Shown: positions 36,718 through 45,107 of the stretch, piece after piece
How positions within the stretch are numbered: the stretch's first letter is position 1
Layout of the letters: each line of letters opens with the position of its first letter
Program-made: the position numbers and the translations under genes
DNA from: Clostridiales bacterium
GTDB lineage: Bacteria > Bacillota > Clostridia > Christensenellales > Pumilibacteraceae
Reading direction: 5' to 3'
Length of the DNA: 46,689 nucleotides
Assembly: GCA_029070965.1 (NCBI GenBank)
Contig: JAIEBI010000071.1
Span: 1 to 46,689 of the forward strand
The notes under the pieces: model-generated
Told to the model about the DNA's origin: nothing
The model's database searches: none
Seen by the model: only the letters and a program-made list of their open reading frames with translations

Positions 36718-39092
36718 TACCTTAGCTTTGCTCCGAACTGCGAAGACGTTGTTTCTATAATGCTGTCCATAATTTCTTTGATTTTATTATCGGAAAACGG
36801 CGCGTCGGTCGGCTGCAACCGAACGGAAAACGCTACGCTCTTGTAGCCATCCGCTATTTGCTCGCCCTCATATATATCAAACAACTTAACTTCAGTTATA
36901 TACGGACTGACAACCTTGACTGCGGCAAGCATATCCCCCACCGCCACCGATTTTTCCACAACTACGGCAAGATCCCTATCAATAGGATGCTGTTTAGACA
37001 GCTGTGTGTATTTTGCGGTCGGCAACACAGCATTAAGCGCGTCTGTCACATCGAGATGCGCAACGTAAACGCATTCCGGTAAATCGTAATTTTCGCAAAC
37101 AAGCGGATGAATCTTGCCGAAATCACCCACTATGCCGCCGACATCAACGTGCAATGCTTGTTTGGGGTGCAAATACGGCGCGGTAGAAACCGTATATTCA
37201 ACATTACCGAACATGCTGATAATTTCGCCGACTATATTTTTAAGTGTGTAAAAGTTGCCGTCATTGCACACGCCCACACATAAGATATCGCGTTCACGAG
37301 GTAAGGCTTCAAGCGGAAGCTTGTCCGCAACAAATACTTTGCCAAGCTCGTAAAAACGCATAGTATAATTTTTTCTTGCGCAATTTCGCGCAATCGAATT
37401 TAACATTCCATAAACAAGCTGCGTACGCATTACGGATATATCACGGCTTAACGGGTTCAAAATGGGAATAACCTTTCGCCACTCATCGTCAGCGGCAAGC
37501 AACAGTTTATCTGCAGCATCTGGCGAAACAAACGAATAATTCAATATTTCATCGGCACCGAGCGCTTGCAAACGGTCTTTAACCTTTTGCGCGTTCTCAT
37601 CATGAGTGGACAAGTATCCGCGAGTTTGGTGCGTGTTTTCCGAATGAGTGGATATAATCTTGTCGTAACCGTAAAAGCGCATAATGTCCTCGGCAAGATC
37701 GGGATATCCATCTATATCTTCACGAACAAGAGGTATAGTGCAAACAAGAGTTTTGCCTTCGGACTTGACCGCAATGCCCTGCTTTTTGAGTAAGGACACT
37801 ATTGTCTTTTTGTCAATATCTATGCCTAACAGCGCGCAAATTTCCTCTTTAGTGGTGCGAATAATATTTTGCTTGGGCGGTTCTATGCTATCGAACACTT
37901 TGTCCGCTACTATTTTTCCGCATTTTAGCTCGTCGATAAGCACCAGCGCACGTTCCGATCCTATTTCTACCGAATGCCAATCAACGCCCTTTTCGTACCG
38001 CGCAGAGGAATCGGAACGCAATCCGATTTTACGCGACGTTCTACGAATATTACTGCGCTCAAAGCGCGCCGCTTCCAAAAATACCGTTTGCGTGTCGGGA
38101 AAAATACTCGTGTATTCCCCACCCATAATACCGGCAATGGCGAGAGGCTTTTTGTCGTCGGCAATCAAAAGCACATCGTTTACACCGTATTCTTTGCCGT
38201 CGAGCGCGGTAATACGCTCGCCCGTAACGCCCTTGCGTATATTTATACCGCCGTCTATAAACTTACGGTCAAACGCGTGCAAAGGCTGGCCTATTTCCAA
38301 CAATACGTAGTTAGTAATATCTACAAGATTGTTTATAGGACGGATACCACACATACGCAATCTGTCGCGCATCCATTTGGGCGATTTTTCTATTTTGATG
38401 TCGCGTATCAACCTACCGATATAACGGCTGCACAAATCCTTTTCGGCTATCTTGACAGTAGGCATTTTGTCCGTACCGAGATTAGTAGTTTTATAAGTGA
38501 GCTTCGGCATTTTGAACGGCTTGTCCAAAAGCACGGATATCTCGCGAGCAAGATTGACTATCGCTTGACAGTCGGGACGGTTGGCTGTAATCGATACGTC
38601 TAAAACTGTATCATCTTGACCGAGTGTGCGCAGTATATCTTCGCCTATCGTACTGTCGTTAGGCAAAATCAATATGCCGTCGTAGCTTGCACCGTCTATT
38701 ACGCTGTCATCAACGCCAAGCTCACTGCCGCCGCACATCATACCGAAGCTGTCTGCACCGCGCAGCTTGGCGGGCTTAATATGCATGCCGTCAGGAAGAT
38801 ACGCTCCGACTGTTGCAACGGGCACGTAATTGCCTTTTTTCACGTTTTGCGCGCCGGTAACAATTTGCACAACCTCACTGCCGATATTTACCTTACAAAT
38901 CCACAGTTTGTCCGAATTGTCGTGGTGAACGATTTCCTCAACTCTGCCTACGACAACGCCTTTAACGTCACTGCGCGGAGCGATTATTTCCTCCACCTCA
39001 AAACCTATCGAAACAAGCTTGTCCGACAATTCTTGAGGCGTAATGTCGCCTATATCCACATAATCTTTTAACCAACTCAACGGAAGTTTCAT
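36717..39092 (-). CDS. pheT: Phenylalanine-tRNA ligase beta subunit
   Basis: The beta subunit of the heterotetrameric PheRS, 791 residues. Domains run in normal order: MKLPLSWLKDYVDI, the tRNA-binding EMAP-like domain (about 40-150, VVVGRVEEIVHH), the B3/B4 editing domain (SRYIGRLIRDI, MRDRLRMCGIRPINNLVDITNYV), the B5 domain, and the C-terminal anticodon-binding FDX-ACB domain (KQHPIDRDLAVVVEKS). ATG 39092 has TAGGAGGAT upstream, 9 bases after the pheS stop. Confidence 0.97.
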   Translation of the reverse strand: MKLPLSWLKDYVDIGDITPQELSDKLVSIGFEVEEIIAPRSDVKGVVVGRVEEIVHHDNSDKLWICKVNIGSEVVQIVTGAQNVKKGNYVPVATVGAYLPDGMHIKPAKLRGADSFGMMCGGSELGVDDSVIDGASYDGILILPNDSTIGEDILRTLGQDDTVLDVSITANRPDCQAIVNLAREISVLLDKPFKMPKLTYKTTNLGTDKMPTVKIAEKDLCSRYIGRLIRDIKIEKSPKWMRDRLRMCGIRPINNLVDITNYVLLEIGQPLHAFDRKFIDGGINIRKGVTGERITALDGKEYGVNDVLLIADDKKPLAIAGIMGGEYTSIFPDTQTVFLEAARFERSNIRRTSRKIGLRSDSSARYEKGVDWHSVEIGSERALVLIDELKCGKIVADKVFDSIEPPKQNIIRTTKEEICALLGIDIDKKTIVSLLKKQGIAVKSEGKTLVCTIPLVREDIDGYPDLAEDIMRFYGYDKIISTHSENTHQTRGYLSTHDENAQKVKDRLQALGADEILNYSFVSPDAADKLLLAADDEWRKVIPILNPLSRDISVMRTQLVYGMLNSIARNCARKNYTMRFYELGKVFVADKLPLEALPRERDILCVGVCNDGNFYTLKNIVGEIISMFGNVEYTVSTAPYLHPKQALHVDVGGIVGDFGKIHPLVCENYDLPECVYVAHLDVTDALNAVLPTAKYTQLSKQHPIDRDLAVVVEKSVAVGDMLAAVKVVSPYITEVKLFDIYEGEQIADGYKSVAFSVRLQPTDAPFSDNKIKEIMDSIIETTSSQFGAKLR

Positions 39093-39101
39093 AATATCCT
39101 C

Positions 39102-40121
39102 CTACTTAAACATGTGCAGAAAACGCACATCGTTATCCCATATCAACTTTATGTCGTTGATAGCGCAAAGTATCATAGTTATACGATCGAGTCCCATACC
39201 GAATGCAAAACCGTGATACTCGTCAGGGTCTATCCCGCAGTTAGCAAGAACCTTACGGTTAACCATACCTGCGCCCAAAATCTCTATCCAGCCTGTGTTT
39301 TTACACACTCTGCAACCGCTTCCGCCGCAATTAAAGCACGAAACATCTACTTCCACACTCGGTTCAGTAAACGGGAAATAACTCGGTCTAAACCGTATCT
39401 GCGTTTGCTCGCCGAAAATGAACTTAGCAAAGCCGTCAAGCGCGCCTTTAAGGTCGCACAGCGTAACGTTTTTGTCTACCACAAGTCCTTCCATTTGGTG
39501 GAATACAGGCGAATGCGTGGAATCATCATCATTGCGGAACACCCTACCCGGGCAAATCATTTTGAGCGGCGGCTTGTACTTTTCCATCAAACGCACTTGT
39601 CCTGCGGATGTTTGCGTGCGCAAAAGAATATTGTCGTTTATAAAAAACGTATCCTGCATATCGCGCGCGGGGTGGTCGGGCGGAACGTTTAGTGCCTGGA
39701 AATTGTAGTAATCAGTCTCAATCTCCGGACTGTCGTAAACGATATAGCCGTTACCGACAAAGTATTCGGTAAGGCGCCGACGAACCTGATTTAACGGATG
39801 CGCACACCCGATAGCATGATAAGGTCTGTCTAATGACAAATCTATCGTCTGCGAATTTATGGATTGCTCTATTGCAAGACGGTGAAGTTCCTTCTCCTTT
39901 TGCTCACACTTTGCCATCAGCTCTACGCGCAAATCGTTAATCTCTTTGCCCGCTTGCGGCTTTTGCTCGGGCGGAAGGTCTTTCAGCCCCTTCATAAGAC
40001 CGGTAAGCACGCCGGACTTGCCGAACAGATAGGTCTTTAACTCAGCCAAATCGCGTTCGGATTTGACATCCGGACTTTCAAGCTTTTTTAATGCTTCGTC
40101 GCGTATTTCTTTAAGATTCAT
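39102..40121 (-). CDS. pheS: Phenylalanine-tRNA ligase alpha subunit
   Basis: The catalytic alpha subunit of PheRS, 339 residues. After an N-terminal coiled coil (MNLKEIRDEALKKL and onward) come the class II motifs: HPLNQVRRRLTEYF, FLL-type QDTFFINDNILLRTQTSAGQVR, CPGRVFRNDDDSTHSPVFHQMEG and GFAFGMGLDRITMI. A CFNCGGSGCRVC cysteine cluster could bind zinc. The frame is open further upstream, but ATG 40121 has GGAGGTAAT before it and gives the family N terminus. Expression is under the T-box leader that ends 20 bases upstream. Confidence 0.97.
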   Translation of the reverse strand: MNLKEIRDEALKKLESPDVKSERDLAELKTYLFGKSGVLTGLMKGLKDLPPEQKPQAGKEINDLRVELMAKCEQKEKELHRLAIEQSINSQTIDLSLDRPYHAIGCAHPLNQVRRRLTEYFVGNGYIVYDSPEIETDYYNFQALNVPPDHPARDMQDTFFINDNILLRTQTSAGQVRLMEKYKPPLKMICPGRVFRNDDDSTHSPVFHQMEGLVVDKNVTLCDLKGALDGFAKFIFGEQTQIRFRPSYFPFTEPSVEVDVSCFNCGGSGCRVCKNTGWIEILGAGMVNRKVLANCGIDPDEYHGFAFGMGLDRITMILCAINDIKLIWDNDVRFLHMFK

Positions 40122-40140
40122 ATTACCTCCGAATAATTTC

Positions 40141-40355
40141 AACAAAAATCCCCGCGTGCATAAATGCAACACGGGGCGTTATAAACGCGGTACCACCCGA
40201 ATTTGTAACTCATTAGGTTATAACGCAACCTACGCCGTCACTTACTGCTATTTTGGCAACGGTGCTTGTACGGTGAAAATCTTTAACGCGCGTTGTCTTT
40301 CAGCCATGGACAACTCTCTGTTATTTGCGCTACTCTTATGCCGCACTCAAACGCA
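40141..40355 (-). promoter_or_regulatory. T-box leader (tRNA-Phe sensing) with terminator, upstream of pheS
   Basis: Read on -, the leader has the T-box sequence GGGTGGTACCGCG (40198-40186), which forms the antiterminator, and a terminator stem with CCCCGTG and GCGGGG arms followed by ATTTTTGTT (about 40180-40141). Stem I shows the AGAGAG element followed by a stem TTGTC/GACAA with a GAAA-containing loop. A plausible specifier is TTC at 40277-40275 in ATTTTCACC, the phenylalanine codon, matching the downstream genes. Uncharged tRNA-Phe would prevent termination and switch on pheS-pheT-U32-mutS2. Confidence 0.93.
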
Positions 40356-40367
40356 TCTTATGTAACA

Positions 40368-40396
40368 AGTATATCACAACTTACAATCGGGCGCAA
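40368..40396 (-). promoter_or_regulatory. Promoter of the T-box/pheS operon
   Basis: On -, TTGCGC (40396-40391) and TATACT (40373-40368) are 17 bases apart, and the -10 is extended by TGA. Transcription would start near 40361, just ahead of T-box stem I. Confidence 0.7.
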
Positions 40397-40418
40397 TCAT
40401 TTTAGACAATAATTTTAA

Positions 40419-41096
40419 CTATTTTACAGCCAAATCGAGCATATCACCGACAGTAGTAGATTGCAAATACGTAGGCGGCACTTCGCCAACTATAAGCGTC
40501 TCCCCCATAAGAACCTGTGCCGATACCTTGATTGTCGACGGAATCCCGGGAACGGCTACCGCAATATTGCCATGTATGGTAAAGTACAGCCTATGAAGCG
40601 TTTGATTTATACCGGCCGCAGTAAATACCGACGTCATTTCAGAATACGTTGAGCCTACAAGATATACCCGCATATTGATATCTGGTCCTATACCGGTAAA
40701 AACCGCCAAACCGCTTAGCGAACCCAACGGGATTTTTATTCCGTCGTTGCCGACGTCCGTAATATACTGTTGCGCCGTAAGCGCTACTTGCTCCGCAAGA
40801 ACAGTCACAGTCTTGCTGTTTACGCTCACGCTCTTTATGTTTTGCTTATCGTCGCGTGTGATTTCCAAATATTCTACGTCATTATTTTGCGACATAACGT
40901 CTATAACTGCCATGCTAACGGCGTCGGCAGTGAGCGACCGCACACGCTCCTCGGACAGCGCGAGTATCATAGGCGTAACATTGTACTTGATAAAAGCAAC
41001 AATCGCCGCGATAATCGCGCTTATAACCAAAAGCACAACAAACAATATCTTTCGTTTGCTGCGCTTTCGCTTTACAACCCTACAACATTTTTTCAC
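40419..41096 (-). CDS. yunB: Sporulation protein YunB
   Basis: YunB is a conserved sporulation protein with a mother-cell role in Bacillus and no known biochemical activity. The 225-residue product has a basic N terminus (KRKRSKRK), one membrane helix (about 17-37) and an extracytoplasmic part with the family stretches IKIPLGSLSGL, FTAAGINQTLHRLYF, and GETLIVGEVPPTYL near the C terminus. The start is a GTG without a visible Shine-Dalgarno sequence; no better start is in frame. It lies 52 bases after spoVAE and is probably co-transcribed, which places a usually separate gene inside the spoVA unit. Confidence 0.9.
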   Translation of the reverse strand: MKKCCRVVKRKRSKRKILFVVLLVISAIIAAIVAFIKYNVTPMILALSEERVRSLTADAVSMAVIDVMSQNNDVEYLEITRDDKQNIKSVSVNSKTVTVLAEQVALTAQQYITDVGNDGIKIPLGSLSGLAVFTGIGPDINMRVYLVGSTYSEMTSVFTAAGINQTLHRLYFTIHGNIAVAVPGIPSTIKVSAQVLMGETLIVGEVPPTYLQSTTVGDMLDLAVK

Positions 41097-41148
41097 AAAT
41101 AATATATATGCAAAATTCCGCCTGTTTGATACTTAGTTATTCGAGATA

Positions 41149-41523
41149 CTATTTTGCTTTTGCACTGAACAATAAGGTTACAATATAACTCATTACAATC
41201 GCGACACCAACGCCGTAAGCAGTGCGGATTAACCCGCCGGCAAATGCCCCTACAAATCCGACTTGCTTTGCTGTTTCTATAGAGCCTTTGGCAAGTGCCG
41301 CGCCGAATCCCACTATCGGCACGCTTATACCTGCCTGACATACCTTAAAGATATAATCATATACGCCGACGCCTTCGAGTATTATGCCCACTATCAAAAA
41401 TATAACAAGTATGCGTGCGGGCGTAAGTTTTGTCCTTACAATCAATAACTCCGCTATGGCGCACAATGCGCCACCCACCCCGAAAACTATTGCATACGTT
41501 CCGATTTGTTGCCAAACAGCCAT
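41149..41523 (-). CDS. spoVAE: Stage V sporulation protein AE
   Basis: A 124-residue membrane protein with about four hydrophobic helices, part of the SpoVA channel in the inner spore membrane that moves dipicolinic acid into the forespore and releases it in germination. Family marks are FGVGGALCAIAELL, TPARILVIFLIVG and the C-terminal GAFAGGLIRTAYGVGVAI. ATG 41523 has GGGGGAG upstream, two bases after the spoVAD stop. Confidence 0.94.
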   Translation of the reverse strand: MAVWQQIGTYAIVFGVGGALCAIAELLIVRTKLTPARILVIFLIVGIILEGVGVYDYIFKVCQAGISVPIVGFGAALAKGSIETAKQVGFVGAFAGGLIRTAYGVGVAIVMSYIVTLLFSAKAK

Positions 41524-41525
41524 AA

Positions 41526-42623
41526 TTATTTCTCCCCCAAAAACGGACTTTCAACAACCACAGCGTGCGATATGCACGGAATGGTTTCGCCCTGATAACA
41601 GCTTTGACTGCTCATAAGCGCCCCCGTAGCCAAATACGCTATCCTTTTGTATTCGCCGCTCATCAACTTATCCATTATAAACGAATTGAATATCGTTGCC
41701 GAGCAAGCGCAGCCGCTGCCGCCCTGATAGCATTTTTGTTCTACGTCGTAAATTATATTACCGCAGTCTATATAGTTTTGGCCGAGCTTGATTCCGCGAT
41801 CGAGCATGAGTTGGCGCAAAATATCCGAACCGAGCTTGCCCAAGTCCCCCGTGACAATCATGTCGAAGTCGTCCGCGTTAAATCCCGACTGCGTAAGCAA
41901 CGTAAACATTGTGTCCATCGCTGCGGGTGCCATTGCCGCTCCCATGTTATTTAGGTCGTTTATACCGTAGTCGGTAATAAGCCCGGGGATTGCCATGACT
42001 ATCTTCGGAAATCTTTCGTTCTCCTTAGTGTTTTTGGACACCACTGACGCGCCCGCGCCTGTAACCGTCCATTGCGCGTACGGCGGGCGCTGACAGCCAT
42101 ATTCCAACGGGTACCTAAACTGTCGCTCCGCCGTGGCAAAGTGGCTGGACGCCGCGCACACGATGTTGGTGAAATACCCTGCGTCAACGAGCGTCGCCGA
42201 CAACATAAGCCCTTCCGTCATTGTCGAACACGCACCGTATATGCCTATATGCGGCACGCCTATGTCGCGCGCGGCATAACTGGACGTAGTCATTTGATTA
42301 AGCAAATCGCCTGAAATCATTACGTCAATATCGTCGATTTTGAGTCGAGCGTCGCGCACTGCGCCGCGCACCGCCGTATCGAACATTCTTATCTCAGCGC
42401 GTTCAAACGTTTTTTCGCCCATTTTGTCATCGGTCTCGCACTTGTGGAAATACTTACCGACAGGTCCTTTGGACTCTTTTTCTCCGACGACGCTCATTCG
42501 CCCGATTATGCGCGGAGTATTGTAAAAGCGCATAACGCGCGGGCGCTTACTAAAACCCGTCGGCGAAGGTAATTCGTCCACATTGCCGCTTGTCATCGAT
42601 ATTGGTTCGCTGTGCTTTATCAT
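41526..42623 (-). CDS. spoVAD: Stage V sporulation protein AD
   Basis: SpoVAD is the soluble, thiolase-fold component of the SpoVA complex; it binds dipicolinic acid. The 365-residue product has family stretches KGPVGKYFHKCETDDKMG, HIGIYGACSTMTEGL with a thiolase-type cysteine, and SSHFATAERQFRYPLEYG. SGCACSATIFNS is near the C terminus. The frame is open further upstream, but ATG 42623 is placed one base after the spoVAC stop with GGGGAT before it. Confidence 0.95.
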   Translation of the reverse strand: MIKHSEPISMTSGNVDELPSPTGFSKRPRVMRFYNTPRIIGRMSVVGEKESKGPVGKYFHKCETDDKMGEKTFERAEIRMFDTAVRGAVRDARLKIDDIDVMISGDLLNQMTTSSYAARDIGVPHIGIYGACSTMTEGLMLSATLVDAGYFTNIVCAASSHFATAERQFRYPLEYGCQRPPYAQWTVTGAGASVVSKNTKENERFPKIVMAIPGLITDYGINDLNNMGAAMAPAAMDTMFTLLTQSGFNADDFDMIVTGDLGKLGSDILRQLMLDRGIKLGQNYIDCGNIIYDVEQKCYQGGSGCACSATIFNSFIMDKLMSGEYKRIAYLATGALMSSQSCYQGETIPCISHAVVVESPFLGEK

Positions 42624-42624
42624 A

Positions 42625-43095
42625 CTACATCCCCATAATCCAAAGATTGAGAAGTCCCGCCACGGACGACCAAACAACGCCGTTTACCACAACCGGACCG
42701 ACAACCGAAAACAGCTTGACGCTTGTTCCGAATATCAATCCTTCGGTTTTATACTCCATAGACGCGCTCGCCATAGCGTTTGCAAATCCTGTAATCGGTA
42801 AGAACGACCCAGCACCGCCTTGCCGCGCAATAACGTCGAACACGCCGAGACCTGTCAACAAAATAGCAACCGTAACCAATATCATTGACGTAATGTTGCT
42901 AACCATATCCACAGGCATTGACGGGGATATAACTTTAACTATATCTCCTATGCCCTGTCCTATCATACACGTAATACCGCCTACGACAAAGCTATGGAAC
43001 ATTGCCTTTGCCATATTTGTCTTGGGCGTAATCGTCTCCACAAATTTGTTATATTTGTCGTTGCGCGCTTTTACCGCGTTTGTGCTTTCAGCCAT
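42625..43095 (-). CDS. spoVAC: Stage V sporulation protein AC
   Basis: A 156-residue membrane protein with several helices; in Bacillus SpoVAC acts as a mechanosensitive channel in the spore inner membrane during germination. Family marks are FVVGGITCMIGQGIGD, SMILVTVAILLTGLGVFD and GAGSFLPITGFANAMAS. ATG 43095 has AGGAG at good spacing, 12 bases after a small reading frame. It leads the block spoVAC-spoVAD-spoVAE-yunB. Confidence 0.95.
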   Translation of the reverse strand: MAESTNAVKARNDKYNKFVETITPKTNMAKAMFHSFVVGGITCMIGQGIGDIVKVISPSMPVDMVSNITSMILVTVAILLTGLGVFDVIARQGGAGSFLPITGFANAMASASMEYKTEGLIFGTSVKLFSVVGPVVVNGVVWSSVAGLLNLWIMGM

Positions 43096-43107
43096 AATTA
43101 CTCCTGA

Positions 43108-43206
43108 TTAACCGTGCTTTTCTTGGGGCTTACCTTGACGCGCCCATTGCTCGCGCTCGGTAACGTCGATAAGTCCTTCGCCGATTTGTTCGTTTTGATT
43201 TCTCAT
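43108..43206 (-). CDS. Possible 32-residue protein ahead of spoVAC
   Basis: A short frame starts at ATG 43206 and ends at TAA 43108, 12 bases before spoVAC. It would encode a very polar peptide beginning MRNQNEQIGEGLIDVTEREQ and ending QEKHG. The body has GC-rich third positions like neighbouring genes and no hydrophobic stretch. No Shine-Dalgarno sequence precedes the ATG, and the likely sigma-G start site falls on it, so it would need leaderless translation; alternatively it is a 110-base leader. I know of no named family. Confidence 0.4.
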   Translation of the reverse strand: MRNQNEQIGEGLIDVTEREQWARQGKPQEKHG

Positions 43207-43211
43207 ATTAG

Positions 43212-43242
43212 TAATTTGCCGAAAGGTAAAAAAGATTATTCA
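43212..43242 (-). promoter_or_regulatory. Candidate sigma-G (or sigma-F) promoter of the spoVA genes
   Basis: On -, TGAATA (43242-43237) and CAAATTA (43218-43212) are 18 bases apart, close to the forespore consensus (TGnATA and CATnnTA). It lies between the terminator of the upstream gene and spoVAC, where a forespore promoter is expected because SigG drives spoVA in Bacillus. A TATAAT at 43247-43242 lacks a -35 partner. Confidence 0.5.
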
Positions 43243-43259
43243 TTATATAAAAAATCGCA

Positions 43260-43286
43260 CAAAAAAGGAGTAGCCGCTGCTACTCC
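43260..43286 (-). terminator. Intrinsic terminator isolating the spoVA genes from upstream
   Basis: On -, GGAGTAGC and GCTACTCC form a perfect 8-bp stem around AGCG and are followed by TTTTTT. It begins 14 bases after the stop of the QW-repeat-like gene and ends its transcript before the spoVA promoter. Confidence 0.9.
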
Positions 43287-43300
43287 GATTGAATTCAAGT

Positions 43301-44215
43301 TTAAATTAGTTTTAAGTCTTTTAGGTATAATATATTTGTTCGCAACAAAAACGACTTCCACCAATTAGCGGCAACATAATACTCTTTATAATCGTTATGC
43401 CACAGCCAAGTAACAGGATACGAACCGTCTTCAAGCTGTCCTTTTAGCAAAAGTTCGCCCTCTTTTTTGCACAATTCGTTATCCACAATATCAAACACCA
43501 GTTTTGAACTGTCGTAGAACGTAGACGGCTTGCAAACGTATTCTTTAAACCACTTATCCGTATCGGTACATACAGTGTTTTTAATCGCCGTATAAAGAGC
43601 ATTTTTATATGCCGCCAAGTCAAACAGGTCAAATCCTTCAATGGACGAACAATACTCGTAAAGCTCCAAATATAAACGCGTAACATGCATATCGCAAATG
43701 GGTTCTTTAATAAACGATTTCACAGCAGCCGTCACTATATCTGCCGCCTTTTTATATAACGCACCATCTTTGCTTGCATATTTTAACGCAAATCCCGCAA
43801 GGCTGATTGTAGGATTGTCATCGGGCTCGCCGACGTCGTCATGACATTCCCACCACACGGCATGCGGATGGTCGTTGTTACTTTTTACAGTAACGAACCA
43901 CTTGCCGTCGCGGAAATCCTTACCGCTATCCAAATATGCAAGTATATTTTTAACTATATTGTCGTTTGCATCGATTCCGACAGCATTGAGCATGCGAGTT
44001 GCATTCCATGTCCCTATGGGCGTGGAATCGGTATTCCAACAATCGGGCTCAATTGCATGACCAAACCCACCGTCGGCATTTTGATAGAACGATAAAACGT
44101 CTATTACTTCCTTTCGGCTACCGCCCTCAAAGCTATAACGCCACAACGCCAAATCGAGCGGACGAGCATTGCGGTATATAAAGCTACGTGCTTTATCAAA
44201 AACATTGTTATTCAT
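43301..44215 (-). CDS. Uncharacterised alpha/alpha-barrel-like protein with QW-type motifs
   Basis: The 304-residue product resembles prenyltransferase/squalene-cyclase-like toroid proteins of unknown function. Motifs are SFYQNADGGFGHAIEPD (about 43-59), a second QW-like GQLEDGSYPVTWLWH near residue 267, and conserved tryptophans in HAVWWECHDD and YVAANWWKS. No signal peptide or membrane helix is seen and the catalytic DxDD or DDTA motifs of cyclases are not evident, so it may bind or process a small molecule or peptide. ATG 44215 has AGAGGT upstream. It lies 38 bases after the AraC-type gene and is probably its co-transcribed partner. Confidence 0.75.
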   Translation of the reverse strand: MNNNVFDKARSFIYRNARPLDLALWRYSFEGGSRKEVIDVLSFYQNADGGFGHAIEPDCWNTDSTPIGTWNATRMLNAVGIDANDNIVKNILAYLDSGKDFRDGKWFVTVKSNNDHPHAVWWECHDDVGEPDDNPTISLAGFALKYASKDGALYKKAADIVTAAVKSFIKEPICDMHVTRLYLELYEYCSSIEGFDLFDLAAYKNALYTAIKNTVCTDTDKWFKEYVCKPSTFYDSSKLVFDIVDNELCKKEGELLLKGQLEDGSYPVTWLWHNDYKEYYVAANWWKSFLLRTNILYLKDLKLI

Positions 44216-44253
44216 AAGTACCTCTATTAAAAATCTACGATTATTATACCAAA

Positions 44254-45060
44254 TTATTTTGTAACCGTATTGTAAAAATGCGACAAATCATAATATTCTC
44301 GACGCGCTTCACTCAGTCCTATGCCGTGATACTTTTTAAAATCGTTGTGCATATGCGCCTCGTCGTAGTAGCCGAATTTTTCCACACTGTCAAGAGCGCA
44401 AAAGTTATTCCTAATACAATCTTGCCACAATAATTGATATCTTATCGCCTCCGTAATCGTTTTAGGCGAAACGCCTATGCTTTGCATAAACTTTCGTTCA
44501 AGCGTGCGCTTGCTTACAGCTATTCCGCGCGACAAATCGCCTACGGACATATTTCCGTTACCACGTATAATCGCATACAAGCTGTTCATAACATCGCAGT
44601 CGCAACGGCTGTCGAGCAACCCAAGAAGATACTTTTGCGCTAACTCCACTCGCTCGGCAGTTCTTTTAGCTGCGATTATACTGTCTTTAAATTCGGCAAA
44701 ATTACTGAATAGATTTTGAGGATTTATTAAGGCATTAAATAATTGTACAGCATTTGTACGAGTAAACTGTGGCACTGCCCACGCATAAAAACGTATACCG
44801 AATACAGTGTCTATGTTTTCGGCAGCAAAACTGTCTGTACACATACCGACAAATCCGGCGCCACAATCATCCAAATTGATAATTATATCTGCGCAGCAGT
44901 CTGGTATAATACGAGTTGAACGTGTGAATTTGCCGCGTTCGCACGTCCAAAAACACCGCACGTACGGGCGTAACGCCGCTGTCGGTTCAATCTCGACTAT
45001 CCCGCCGTTTTTAGGCAATGCCGTGCGCGTAGTAAAAATGCTGTCAATAGAAAATGCCAT
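44254..45060 (-). CDS. AraC-family transcriptional regulator
   Basis: The 268-residue product has an N-terminal domain of the DUF6597 type (EIEPTAALRPYVRCFWTCE, FVGMCTDSF, VFGIRFYAWAVPQF) and a C-terminal pair of helix-turn-helices: NMSVGDLSRGIAVSKRTLER and VEKFGYYDEAHMHNDFKKYH, ending in the usual short tail. The effector is unknown. ATG 45060 has no Shine-Dalgarno sequence and lies 6 bases after a perfect -10 box, so the message may be leaderless. With the next gene it forms a two-gene unit between sigF and spoVAC, where Clostridia normally have none. Confidence 0.9.
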   Translation of the reverse strand: MAFSIDSIFTTRTALPKNGGIVEIEPTAALRPYVRCFWTCERGKFTRSTRIIPDCCADIIINLDDCGAGFVGMCTDSFAAENIDTVFGIRFYAWAVPQFTRTNAVQLFNALINPQNLFSNFAEFKDSIIAAKRTAERVELAQKYLLGLLDSRCDCDVMNSLYAIIRGNGNMSVGDLSRGIAVSKRTLERKFMQSIGVSPKTITEAIRYQLLWQDCIRNNFCALDSVEKFGYYDEAHMHNDFKKYHGIGLSEARREYYDLSHFYNTVTK

Positions 45061-45066
45061 GTCGAT

Positions 45067-45095
45067 ATTATATCAAACACAGCATAACAAGTCAA
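45067..45095 (-). promoter_or_regulatory. Near-consensus sigma-A promoter of the AraC-type gene
   Basis: On -, TTGACT (45095-45090) and TATAAT (45072-45067) are 17 bases apart with an extended TGA before the -10. This is the best match to the housekeeping consensus in the window. The expected start site is at about 45060, on the ATG itself. It lies in the 47-base gap after sigF. Confidence 0.85.
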
Positions 45096-45107
45096 TATAT
45101 AAATTAA

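Noticed and set aside
43242-43247. TATAAT before spoVAC as a sigma-A promoter
   Set aside because: No -35 partner at 16-18 bases; the upstream sequence is the T-run of the terminator.
43301-44215. Calling the QW-motif protein a squalene or terpene cyclase
   Set aside because: The catalytic aspartate motifs are not visible, and there is no terpene gene nearby.
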